A DNA stretch of 64,000 nt from Jejuia pallidilutea (GCF_002973595.1 NZ_PVEO01000006.1:124001-188000); one strand, 5' to 3'; shown: positions 6,802 through 15,187, numbered from the stretch's first letter. The notes: generated by a model not told the origin, from the sequence alone. Numbers and translations are program-made.

Positions 6802-8593
6802 AAAAATCTCAAGAAGAAAATTTATAACCTTAACAGGAGGAGCAGCTGGTTTTGCTGCCATGGGAGGATTTGCAATGCAAGTAGATTGGGCTTTAAACAA
6901 TCCTGAAATTAATGCAGAAACTCTTGAAAACAATAGAATTACTACTGATGTTTTAGTGGTAGGCAGCGGTATGGCAGGTTTGTTTGCTGCTGTAAAGGCT
7001 CATGATGCTGGGGCTCAAGTTTTAATGGTTTCAAAAGGACGTTTAGGTTCTTCGGGGCAAACACCATTTGCCAAAGGTATTTTTGCTTATGATAAAGATA
7101 ACGAAGCGTTAAGTATTGATGAATTTGTGGCGAAAGTATCGCGTTCTGCTCTTGGTACAAATAACAAGGCGTATACCAGACAATTGGCAGAACATTCCTT
7201 AGCAAGAGTTAACGAATTGAGGGAATGGGGCTTTTTTGAATCTTCATTATATAATAAAAGTTTTAGCAAACCTATAGAAGAACGCAATATTCCTGTTCAC
7301 GAACGTGTTACGATTACGCATTTAGTAAAAGAAGATGATAGGATAATAGGTGTTGCTGGTTTTAGTATAGACGAACAAAAGGTGTTGTTTTATGAAGCTA
7401 AAAGTGTGATTTTATGTACCGGAGCAGGAGGTTTTAAACCCAACGGATTCCCCATTTGCGATTTAACTCACGACGGTACTGTAATGGCGTATAATATTGG
7501 TGCAAAAGTTACTGGTAAAGAATGGAATGATGGTCATCCTGCAAAATCAGAAAATCCCGCAGCGTGTTATGATGGTTGGGGCGATATGTTTGAACAAAAA
7601 CCAAGTACAACACGCATTGAAATTCGTCACGATTTAGGTGTAGACATGAATTATATGGCGTATATAAATGGTGGTGCAGCACAAATGGGACCTCCGGGGA
7701 GAGGCAATCAAAGTAATGGAGTTTCTGGAGGACCCTATAGACCTGAAGAGTTTACGAGTCAAGGAGGTCCTGGTGGTCATTCACAAGATGGAGAAGAAAT
7801 ACAAGGACCGCCTCCTGGTGATAGTGATAGAAAACGTCCCCTTAGAAAAGAAGGAAAAGTTGCACCACCAGGAATGGGAGGTAGTGTAGTGGGAGGATCT
7901 ACGGCTGGAATGTCTATACACAAAGCAGAAGGTTTAGTACCTATAAATGATAAATGTGAATCTACAATTCCAGGCTTATATGCTGCTGGAGATGCTTTAG
8001 GCTCGTATATGGCTGGCGGAATTTATACGCAAATTGGTTCGTCGTTATCAGGATCGGCGGTACAAGGTGCTATTGCTGGAGAAACTGCTGCCAATTATAG
8101 TAAAACTGTAAAAAGCAAAAATATCTCTACTAAAAAACTAAAAAGTATTGAAGAAGACATTTTAGCGCCCTTAAAACGAGAGGCTGGTTACAGTCCTGCA
8201 TGGGTAACCCAAACGTTACAGAGTATTATGATACCCAACTTTGTATTGTACATAAAAAAGGAAAATTTAATGAAAGCTGCCTTGGCATATGTAGAAGAAC
8301 TTCGCGATCATCATGTACCTCATTTAAGGGCATCTAATTTACACGAATTGCGTTTAGCTCATGAAACGAAAAACATGGTAATAAGTGCCGAAATGAAGTT
8401 ACGAGCCTCCTTAATGCGAACCGAAAGTAGATGTAGTCACTTCAGATTAGATTACCCTGAAGTGGATAACGAAAACTGGCAAGCGTGGATTAACATTTTT
8501 AAGGGCGAAGACGGAAGCATGACATTAGAAAAACAACCTTTTAACACGTGGGCATCTACGACTAAAAGTAGCGAAATTGAAGCTAATAGCTAG
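6785..8593 (+). CDS. Tat-exported FAD-dependent oxidoreductase (fumarate reductase/AprA-like)
   Basis: A 602-residue flavoprotein. Twin-arginine signal SRRKFI is at residues 9-14, followed by a hydrophobic stretch. The FAD dinucleotide motif VVGSGMAG is at 58-65, the second FAD motif GLYAAGD at 397-403, and an SdhA/AprA-like helical C-terminal region carries HELRLAHETKN and RTESRC (545-550), where relatives usually have RTESRG. A Gly/Pro-rich, probably disordered insertion occupies about residues 301-365 just before the second FAD motif. The family reduces fumarate-like, urocanate-like or adenylyl-sulfate substrates; this one's substrate is not evident. It is the last gene of the ferredoxin-haem-flavoprotein operon. 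Confidence 0.88.
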   Translation: MKTKHRKISRRKFITLTGGAAGFAAMGGFAMQVDWALNNPEINAETLENNRITTDVLVVGSGMAGLFAAVKAHDAGAQVLMVSKGRLGSSGQTPFAKGIFAYDKDNEALSIDEFVAKVSRSALGTNNKAYTRQLAEHSLARVNELREWGFFESSLYNKSFSKPIEERNIPVHERVTITHLVKEDDRIIGVAGFSIDEQKVLFYEAKSVILCTGAGGFKPNGFPICDLTHDGTVMAYNIGAKVTGKEWNDGHPAKSENPAACYDGWGDMFEQKPSTTRIEIRHDLGVDMNYMAYINGGAAQMGPPGRGNQSNGVSGGPYRPEEFTSQGGPGGHSQDGEEIQGPPPGDSDRKRPLRKEGKVAPPGMGGSVVGGSTAGMSIHKAEGLVPINDKCESTIPGLYAAGDALGSYMAGGIYTQIGSSLSGSAVQGAIAGETAANYSKTVKSKNISTKKLKSIEEDILAPLKREAGYSPAWVTQTLQSIMIPNFVLYIKKENLMKAALAYVEELRDHHVPHLRASNLHELRLAHETKNMVISAEMKLRASLMRTESRCSHFRLDYPEVDNENWQAWINIFKGEDGSMTLEKQPFNTWASTTKSSEIEANS

Positions 8594-8597
8594 TTAA

Positions 8598-8659
8598 CTG
8601 AAAACTTAAGCCCATTCACAGAAAACCAAAATTTGGTGTAGTTCTATTACAGATATTTG
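8598..8659 (+). promoter_or_regulatory. Repeated regulatory element, copy 3, with -7 box
   Basis: Half-sites CTGAAAA (8598-8604) and CAGAAAA (8619-8625) repeat the 21-bp period with the shared TTCACAGAA. The box GATATTTG (8652-8659) begins exactly 33 bp after the second half-site, as in copy 1. The EF-hand lipoprotein ATG is 73 bp after the second half-site, again the same as copy 1. It begins 5 bp after the flavoprotein stop. Confidence 0.7.
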
Positions 8660-8691
8660 TAGAGTAAATAGTAAATAACACCATTGAAATT

Positions 8692-9006
8692 ATGATATCG
8701 AATACAATAAAAATAGCAATCACAGTAGTATCTATAGCGGTCTTTGTTTCATGTAAATCTTCTGAAACAGAAAATAAAAATGCGAATACACAAAGAGGTC
8801 AGGGTGAGCGTCCTTCTGTAGCGCAATTAATTACAGAAATGGATGAAAATAAGGATGGAAAGTTATCAGAATCTGAAGTAAAAGGACCTTTGCAAAACGA
8901 TTTTTATAAAATAGACACAAACGATGATGGTTTTCTTTCAAAAGAAGAACTAGAAAATGCACCTGAACCAGAACGAAAAGGCAGACCTCAAGGTGGCGCT
9001 AGATAA
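8692..9006 (+). CDS. EF-hand lipoprotein
   Basis: A 104-residue lipoprotein. The signal peptide ends in the lipobox VFVSC (C21). Two EF-hand loops follow, D51-E62 (DENKDGKLSESE) and D75-E86 (DTNDDGFLSKEE), both with complete calcium-ligand spacing. The C-terminus is rich in Pro, Arg and Gly. It resembles the soluble EF-hand protein at 5435 and probably arose by duplication, with secretion modes that differ (lipid anchor here). It is 30 bp upstream of the CotH gene and shares its promoter, suggesting that calcium binding and the CotH protein act together outside the cell membrane. Confidence 0.9.
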   Translation: MISNTIKIAITVVSIAVFVSCKSSETENKNANTQRGQGERPSVAQLITEMDENKDGKLSESEVKGPLQNDFYKIDTNDDGFLSKEELENAPEPERKGRPQGGAR

Positions 9007-9036
9007 TAACTTTATAAATAATTTAAACGAATTGAG

Positions 9037-10482
9037 ATGAAACAAATATTCAAACTTAAAGCAACAACATTAGTTTTAGCTATGTTTTTTATACTGTCGG
9101 TTTTTAATGCCTGCAATAGCGACGACACAAACGATGTAATTATCGAGGAAGAAGAAAAGGAAGAAGAAGTAGTTATTGACGATACAGATTTTGAAGCAAC
9201 AGATTGGACTACCGAAACTCACAGTAAGGATACAGACCCCAACTACGAAGAAGTTTTTGAAGATGAAGCCGTAAAACGAATTGATATAGTTATAACTGAA
9301 AACCGTTGGCAAACCATGTTGGATGATATGACGGCAACTTACGGAACGTTTGGGTCTGGCTCTGGAGGTCCCGGTGGTGGTTTAACCGAAACTGATGAAG
9401 ATCCGGTTTTTGTGCCTGCAGAAGTGTTTTATAATGGTATAGAGTGGTACAGAGTTGGTGTTAGGTTTAAAGGAAATTCAAGTTTACAATCTACATGGCA
9501 AAGTGGCAATTTAAAACTATCGTTTAAGTTAGATTTTGACGAGTTTGAAGACGATTACCCACAAATAGACAATCAGCGTTTTTACGGATTTAAAAAGCTT
9601 CACCTTAAAAACAATTATAATGATGAGTCTATGTTAAGGGAAAAAGTGGCTGGCGATGTATTTAGAAATGCTGGTTTAGCAGCTTCACGTACGGCATTTT
9701 ACACAGTGTATGTTGATTATGGAAATGGTCCTACTTATTTTGGAGTTTACACTATGGTTGAAGATGTAGAAGATACGCTTTTAGATGATTATTTTGGAGA
9801 CAACGATGGTAACCTTTATAAGCCCGATGGTGATGCGGCAAGTTTTGCCTATGGTACTTTTGATGAAGATGAATATGTTAAAAAAACCAATGAAGATGAT
9901 GCTGATTTTACTGATGTTGAAAATCTTTTAACTATTTTACATGATACCTCAAGGACAACAGACCCTGAAACATGGAGAGCAAACCTTGAAGCTGTTTTTG
10001 ATACAGATGTATTCCTTAAATATTTAGCAACCAACACGGTGATTCAAAATTGGGATACCTACGGTAGAATGACGCATAATTATTACCTGTACAATAATCC
10101 AAATACGAATAAATTAACGTGGATTCCTTGGGATAATAATGAAGCTTTACAAACAGGAAACATGGGCGGTTCATTACCTTTAGATTTTTCAGGATTAAGT
10201 AGTAATAGCTGGCCTCTAATAGGGTATTTGTATGCCGATGATGTTTATAAAGCACAATATGATGGCTATGTTCAAGACATAGCAAACGATGCTTTTAGCG
10301 TGGGTAATATTCAAACACAATATGCTGCATATTCTGCCTTAATAGAGCCGTATGCAACAACTGAAAAGAGTGGTTATACATTTTTAGAAAGTAGTTCAGA
10401 TTTCCTTAATGCAGTTAATATACTTAACTCGCATGTTACGCAAAGGGCAACAGCAGTGAGTAATTATTTAAATAATAATTAA
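9037..10482 (+). CDS. CotH-kinase-family lipoprotein
   Basis: A 481-residue lipoprotein with lipobox FNAC (C26) and an acidic linker after it. The body matches the CotH family, secreted atypical protein kinases first known from Bacillus spore coats. Recognisable blocks are RFKGNSSLQS, KLHLKNNYNDESMLREK, YFGVYTMVEDVED, YKPDGD, NTVIQNWDTYGRMTHNYYLY and WIPWDNNEAL. It contains a short Gly-rich loop (GSGSGGPGGG). CotH proteins phosphorylate secreted proteins; the natural target here could be the neighbouring EF-hand proteins, but that is inference from operon position. It ends the operon and is followed by a strong terminator. Confidence 0.92.
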   Translation: MKQIFKLKATTLVLAMFFILSVFNACNSDDTNDVIIEEEEKEEEVVIDDTDFEATDWTTETHSKDTDPNYEEVFEDEAVKRIDIVITENRWQTMLDDMTATYGTFGSGSGGPGGGLTETDEDPVFVPAEVFYNGIEWYRVGVRFKGNSSLQSTWQSGNLKLSFKLDFDEFEDDYPQIDNQRFYGFKKLHLKNNYNDESMLREKVAGDVFRNAGLAASRTAFYTVYVDYGNGPTYFGVYTMVEDVEDTLLDDYFGDNDGNLYKPDGDAASFAYGTFDEDEYVKKTNEDDADFTDVENLLTILHDTSRTTDPETWRANLEAVFDTDVFLKYLATNTVIQNWDTYGRMTHNYYLYNNPNTNKLTWIPWDNNEALQTGNMGGSLPLDFSGLSSNSWPLIGYLYADDVYKAQYDGYVQDIANDAFSVGNIQTQYAAYSALIEPYATTEKSGYTFLESSSDFLNAVNILNSHVTQRATAVSNYLNNN

Positions 10483-10533
10483 AATTTAGTTTTCAAGATT
10501 GTTAGTTAGTTTAGTTAATTAGTTTAGTTTTTT

Positions 10534-10573
10534 AAAGACTCCGCAAAACAGTGCGGGGTCTTTACTTTTTTGT
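10534..10573 (+). terminator. Rho-independent terminator after cotH-like gene
   Basis: AAAGACTCCGC pairs with GCGGGGTCTTT (11 bp with one G-T pair) around an 8-base loop, and a T-rich tail follows. It lies 52 bp after the CotH stop and before the convergent esterase gene. Confidence 0.88.
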
Positions 10574-10601
10574 ATAAAGTGGCCATATAATAAATTTTAT
10601 A

Positions 10602-11345
10602 TTATAGTAATGGTTGCAACGTTTCCCAAACTGTACTGGCAATAATTTTATGACCTTCAACAGTAGGATGTATACCATCATTTTGATTAAGTTCTGGTAT
10701 GCCTCCAACATCTTTAAGTATAAATGGAATAAACGCTACATCATTTTTCTGTGCTAATTCTGCATACATGTTTCTAAATTCAGAAGTATAGCTATTTCCC
10801 ATATTTGGAGGTAATTCCATACCAGCTAATATTATTCTTGTGTTCGCATCTTTTTGCTTTACCGCATCAATAATTGCTTGTAAATTAGCATGTGTTTCAG
10901 ATATTGGTACACCACGTAATCCGTCGTTAGCCCCAAGTTCTAAAAGAAAAATATCAATATTTTGATTCAAAATCCAATCTATACGACTTCTACCGCCTGC
11001 GGTAGTCTCTCCACTTACTCCAGAGTTTACAACCGTGTAATTTAAATCTAGTGAGTCTATTGTTTCTTGTATTACTGCTGGATATGCATCGTTAGTGCTA
11101 TCTAAACCATATCCTGCAGTGATACTATCACCAAAAAATAAGATGGTTTTAGAGTTTGCTGTAATTACGGTTTCGCTTTCGGTTTCAACAGTTTCATTAG
11201 CATCTTCTGTAGTTTTAGTGTTAGAAGCGTTTTTACAGGACACAAAAACCAAGCAAAGCGAAATAAAATAACAAAACTTTAAGATTTTCTGGAAGTTAGA
11301 AACGTGTACATGTAAAAGCAATTGATTATTTTGAGCAGCATTCAT
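10602..11345 (-). CDS. TesA-like SGNH-hydrolase arylesterase/lysophospholipase
   Basis: A 247-residue SGNH (GDSL) hydrolase. Block I FFGDSITAGYG carries the nucleophile S74, block II has G110 in NSGVSGE, block III is GAND (N140), and block V is DGIHP (D223, H226). A hydrophobic segment ending LVFVSC (about residue 37) suggests a lipoprotein signal, so the protein is probably anchored outside the inner membrane. The N-terminal 20 residues before it are unusually long and no internal Met offers a shorter start. It is divergent from an ABC ATPase/permease pair, the same gene order as tesA-ybbA-ybbP in Escherichia coli. Confidence 0.9.
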   Translation of the reverse strand: MNAAQNNQLLLHVHVSNFQKILKFCYFISLCLVFVSCKNASNTKTTEDANETVETESETVITANSKTILFFGDSITAGYGLDSTNDAYPAVIQETIDSLDLNYTVVNSGVSGETTAGGRSRIDWILNQNIDIFLLELGANDGLRGVPISETHANLQAIIDAVKQKDANTRIILAGMELPPNMGNSYTSEFRNMYAELAQKNDVAFIPFILKDVGGIPELNQNDGIHPTVEGHKIIASTVWETLQPLL

Positions 11346-11371
11346 AAGCTATGAAATAAAATTAGAATTCA

Positions 11372-12058
11372 ATGTCAAAGATATTAAAGATAAACGGTCT
11401 CGAGAAAACATATGTTAGTGGCGCTAAACAATTAACAGTATTGCAACATATTTCTTTTGATGTTATAAAAGGGCAAACTTTCGCTATTGTTGGCCCTTCG
11501 GGAAGTGGAAAAACCACCCTTTTAGGGTTATGCGCAGGATTAGACACGCCAAATTCGGGCAATGTAGAGTTGTGTGGTTACAATCTCAATACATTAAACG
11601 AAGACCAACGCGCCCAATTACGGAATAGGGAAGTGGGATTTATTTTCCAAAACTTTCAGTTACTGCCCACACTTACTGCTTTAGAAAATGTTAGTGTGCC
11701 CTTGGAGTTACAAGGTGCAAAACATGCAGCCAAAAGAGGCATGGAACTTCTAGATCAGGTTGGGCTTGCAGATAGGTTTCATCACTATCCTTCGCAACTT
11801 TCAGGTGGCGAACAACAACGTGTGGCACTAGCTAGAGCTTTTTCTAATACACCTTCTATTTTATTTGCAGACGAACCTACAGGCAATCTTGATGAAGAAA
11901 CTGGTGAAAAGGTTATTAAACTATTATTCGATTTGAATAAAGCCTCAAATACCACATTGGTAATTGTAACGCACGACTTAGACTTGGCCAATCGCACCCA
12001 ACAGATTTTACGCCTTAAAGGCGGAAAAATTATTGCCAACCAACCTACTACCGTATAG
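11372..12058 (+). CDS. ABC transporter ATP-binding protein, YbbA/LolD-like
   Basis: A 228-residue ABC ATPase of the MacB/LolD/YbbA class. Walker A GPSGSGKT is at 41-48, the signature LSGGEQQRVALARA follows near residue 143, and Walker B is ILFADEPTGNLD with the H-loop in TLVIVTHDLDLA. The stop codon TAG and the GTG start of the permease gene share one base, so translation is coupled. Position next to a tesA-like gene and a large FtsX-type permease makes YbbA the best name by analogy. The cargo is unknown; relatives extract lipids or lipoproteins or transmit mechanical force to periplasmic partners. Confidence 0.9.
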   Translation: MSKILKINGLEKTYVSGAKQLTVLQHISFDVIKGQTFAIVGPSGSGKTTLLGLCAGLDTPNSGNVELCGYNLNTLNEDQRAQLRNREVGFIFQNFQLLPTLTALENVSVPLELQGAKHAAKRGMELLDQVGLADRFHHYPSQLSGGEQQRVALARAFSNTPSILFADEPTGNLDEETGEKVIKLLFDLNKASNTTLVIVTHDLDLANRTQQILRLKGGKIIANQPTTV

Positions 12059-14607
12059 TGAAAAAGTCTCTAGCAACATCTCAACTTAATTTGCCTTGGC
12101 TTTTTAAAATGGCATGGCGCGATGCCAAAGCAAGTCGCGTACGTTTGCTATTATTTATGGCCTCCATCATTTTAGGAATTGCTGCCGTAGTTTCAATACA
12201 ATTGTTTCGTGATAATTTGAAGGATAACATTCAGCGACAGTCTAAATCTTTAATGGGTGCCGATTATTTAATAGACATCAACGAAACGCCCAACGAACGT
12301 GCACAATTTATCATAGATTCCTTAAATCCTGTGGCTACCGAGGTTAATTTTGTGTCTATGATAGCCTTTCCTAAAAATGGGGGCAGCAAATTAGTGCGTG
12401 TACGTGGTCTTAAAGGTATGTTTCCTATTTATGGAGAAATGAAAACCCAACCACAAATGGCGGCTGCTAGCTATCAAAATAATGGCGGTGCACTGGTTGA
12501 CGCTACACTAATGTTGCAGTACAATGTAACACCGGGCGATTCTATTAAAGTTGGCGTAATCACTTTGCCCATTGTAGGGGCATTAAATAGTTTACCAGGA
12601 AGCTCAGCCATTATGTCTTCTGTTGCACCGCCTGTAGTTATTCCTTACAATCTTGTTGATAAAACAGAACTACTTCAATTTGGAAGCCGAAAAGAATACC
12701 AATATTATTATAAAGCTACAGCAGAAACAGATTTAGATGAACTAGATAAGGTTTTAGACCCTATGTTGGATGCCGAAAATGCCGATTTAGACACACATAC
12801 CAGCACCAGCAGACGATTAGGACGCCGTTACGAAAATATGGGCAAATTCCTTAATCTTGTAGCATTCATCGCTTTACTTTTAGGCTGTGTAGGTATTGCA
12901 AGTTCTGTACATATTTACATTAGGGAAAAGCTAAAACATATAGCTGTTTTAAAATGTTTGGGTGCTTCTCGTCAGCAAAGTTTTTTTATTTATCTCATTC
13001 AAATAGCAAGTATAGGCATTATTGGTGGCGTTATTGGCGCCATTATTGGTATAGGTATTCAAGCCGCTTTTCCTTATCTGTTAAAAGGGTTTTTACCATT
13101 CGATATTACTGTTACCATTACCACACAACCCCTTATTATGGGTGTTGTACTCGGGTTTATAATTGCTATTCTTTTTGCCTTACTGTCGTTACTCAATACA
13201 TGGTTTGTTTCGCCCTTGGAAGCCTTACGTGTTAGCGACCCTAACGGATTAAAAAAACCTAAATTAGCTAGATTCATAGTGTTTGTAACCATTCTGCTGT
13301 TTCTATTTTTATTCTCTTATTGGCTACTTAAAAATGTAACATACGCTGTTGGTTTTGTTACTGGTATGCTTATTACATTTGCTATTTTGGCTGGTATTGC
13401 AAGTTTAACCATGAAATTGATAAAAACATGGTTTCCAAAATCATGGGGTTACACTACACGCCAAAGCCTTTTAAATCTTTTTAGACCAAATAACCAAACC
13501 TTGGTGCTCATTGTAGCAATTGGTTTAGGTACGTTTTTAATTAGCACCTTATATTTTACAAAGGATATTTTATTATCTAAAACCGCTATTGGTAACACTG
13601 CACAATCTGCAAATATTATCCTGTTGGATGTACAACCAGAACAAGAAGCTGCCATTACCGAAACTATTGCTAATAATGATTTGGAGGTTATAGATAATAT
13701 TCCTTTGGTAACCATGCGTATTCACAGTGTAAAAGGCATGTTGGCCAAAGAGGCACAAGAAGATAGCACCGTTACTATCAGGCGATGGGTGTATAATCAT
13801 GAGTTTAGAACTACCTATCGCGATAGTTTAATTTCCTCGGAAGAATTACTGGAAGGCTCCTGGACGCCTAATGTAATACCTGGTGAGGTTATACCAATTT
13901 CAATCTCTGATAATGTGGCCGAAGATGCTAACGTTACCATTGGTGATACTATTGTTTTTAATGTACAAGGGGTGCTAATGGAAACCGTTGTTGGTAGTAT
14001 ACGCTTGGTAGATTGGGGACAATTACAGCCTAATTTTTCCATAGTGTTCCCCAACGGTGTTTTAGAAAACGCACCACAATTTAACGTACTAACTACACAT
14101 GCACCAAGCGAATCTAGTTCGGCACAATTACAGCGCAATATGGTGACTAAATTTCCTAATGTTACCGTCATAGATTTAAGACAAGTATATACGCTTGTAG
14201 AAGATATTCTAAACAAAGTATCGTGGATTATTAATTTTATGGCATTCTTTAGTATACTCACAGGAATAATAGTTTTAATTGGTTCTGTACGTACTAGTAA
14301 ACATCAGCGCATTAAAGAAAGTGTTTTACTAAGAACCTTAGGTGCTAAAAACAAACAAATATTAAAAATTACCGCTTTAGAATATTTGTTACTTGGTACT
14401 GTAGGCAGCTTAGTAGGAATTTTGTTAGCTTTAATAAGCGCTTTATTATTGGCATTCTTTATATTTAAAGAGCCATTTACACCATCAGTAATTCCGTTTC
14501 TGGTGTTTTTGCCTTTCATTTCACTTCTAGTATTGGGTATTGGTTTAAGTAATATTCAAAGTGTTCTAAAAAGTTCGCCTCTAGAAGTGTTGCGGCGTGA
14601 AGCTTAA
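12058..14607 (+). CDS. ABC transporter permease, YbbP-like (two FtsX domains)
   Basis: An 849-residue permease starting at GTG (overlap with the ATPase stop). It has an N-terminal transmembrane helix, a large periplasmic domain to about residue 260, an FtsX block (VAFIALLLGCVGIASSVHIY onward), a second set of helices and periplasmic region, and a C-terminal FtsX block near IINFMAFFSILTGIIVLIGS, ending in SSPLEVLRREA. The size and duplicated FtsX layout match YbbP of E. coli. A degenerate copy of its last 46 codons lies 443 bp downstream. Confidence 0.9.
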   Translation: MKKSLATSQLNLPWLFKMAWRDAKASRVRLLLFMASIILGIAAVVSIQLFRDNLKDNIQRQSKSLMGADYLIDINETPNERAQFIIDSLNPVATEVNFVSMIAFPKNGGSKLVRVRGLKGMFPIYGEMKTQPQMAAASYQNNGGALVDATLMLQYNVTPGDSIKVGVITLPIVGALNSLPGSSAIMSSVAPPVVIPYNLVDKTELLQFGSRKEYQYYYKATAETDLDELDKVLDPMLDAENADLDTHTSTSRRLGRRYENMGKFLNLVAFIALLLGCVGIASSVHIYIREKLKHIAVLKCLGASRQQSFFIYLIQIASIGIIGGVIGAIIGIGIQAAFPYLLKGFLPFDITVTITTQPLIMGVVLGFIIAILFALLSLLNTWFVSPLEALRVSDPNGLKKPKLARFIVFVTILLFLFLFSYWLLKNVTYAVGFVTGMLITFAILAGIASLTMKLIKTWFPKSWGYTTRQSLLNLFRPNNQTLVLIVAIGLGTFLISTLYFTKDILLSKTAIGNTAQSANIILLDVQPEQEAAITETIANNDLEVIDNIPLVTMRIHSVKGMLAKEAQEDSTVTIRRWVYNHEFRTTYRDSLISSEELLEGSWTPNVIPGEVIPISISDNVAEDANVTIGDTIVFNVQGVLMETVVGSIRLVDWGQLQPNFSIVFPNGVLENAPQFNVLTTHAPSESSSAQLQRNMVTKFPNVTVIDLRQVYTLVEDILNKVSWIINFMAFFSILTGIIVLIGSVRTSKHQRIKESVLLRTLGAKNKQILKITALEYLLLGTVGSLVGILLALISALLLAFFIFKEPFTPSVIPFLVFLPFISLLVLGIGLSNIQSVLKSSPLEVLRREA

Positions 14608-14658
14608 ATCTCCATACTAATTTCGTAACTTAAAAACCCAATATAAAAAAAAGATTTC

Positions 14659-14817
14659 ATGTTACAGCTACCACAAGGTACTCGAAACCCAGACGACAAT
14701 AGCCCCATTGATTTAAACAGTGTTTTTGATGTGTTTGTTTATATTATTTTGCCACTATTAATTATCGTTTTTTATATACTTTGGAGACGATGGAAGAAGG
14801 GTAGGGACAAGCATTAA
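14659..14817 (+). CDS. Small single-pass membrane protein, 52 residues
   Basis: A 52-residue protein beginning MLQLPQGTRNPDDNSPIDLN, followed by one hydrophobic helix (VFVYIILPLLIIVFYILW) and a basic end (RRWKKGRDKH). The topology would be N-terminus out by the positive-inside rule. Similar short proteins with an NPID-type N-terminus occur widely in Flavobacteriaceae, some mislabelled in databases as adenylosuccinate synthetase; this is recalled, not checked. It begins 51 bp after the permease stop and may be the last gene of that operon. Confidence 0.65.
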   Translation: MLQLPQGTRNPDDNSPIDLNSVFDVFVYIILPLLIIVFYILWRRWKKGRDKH

Positions 14818-15049
14818 TAATGTAAAATAGCTTATAGGTTTTTATATTGTAACTGCTATAATTGTTTAATACTATTAGCCACTCGTTTAAATTCCATTGC
14901 ACAAAAATACCAGTATTCATTAAAGGAACTAAAGTTTAAATATGGTAAAAACATTTAAAACATCTATTTAATTTCCCAGCTCTTTTACTTTAAAACATTT
15001 TATTACTAAACTTTTTAGATATTTGGTATTTTGTATTCTTTGTGTTGAA

Positions 15050-15187
15050 AAAGAGCCGTTTACACCATTTGTAATTCCGTTTTTGGTGTTTTTGCCTTTC
15101 ATTTCACTTCTGGTATTGGGTATTTTACTTAATATCCAAGGTGTTTTAAGAAGTTCGCCTTTAGAAGTGTTGCGGCGTAATGCTTAA
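15050..15187 (+). pseudogene. 3' remnant of a second ybbP-like permease gene
   Basis: These 138 bp align with the last 141 bp of the permease gene at 12058 with one 3-bp deletion. They encode KEPFTPFVIPFLVFLPFISL and then SSPLEVLRRNA before a TAA, against KEPFTPSVIPFLVFLPFISL and SSPLEVLRREA in the intact gene. The reading frame is preserved but there is no start and no upstream homology; the preceding 230 bp (14818-15049) hold nothing recognisable. It is best read as a leftover of a tandem duplication or of recombination with a paralogue. Confidence 0.85.

Noticed and set aside
6942-7205. Minus-strand ORFs opposite the flavoprotein gene
   Set aside because: They are antisense to a full-length conserved enzyme and show no domain pattern of their own.
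12954-14519. Other-frame ORFs within the ybbP-like gene
   Set aside because: They overlap the intact 849-codon permease and are Tyr/His/Arg-rich or low-complexity shadow frames.
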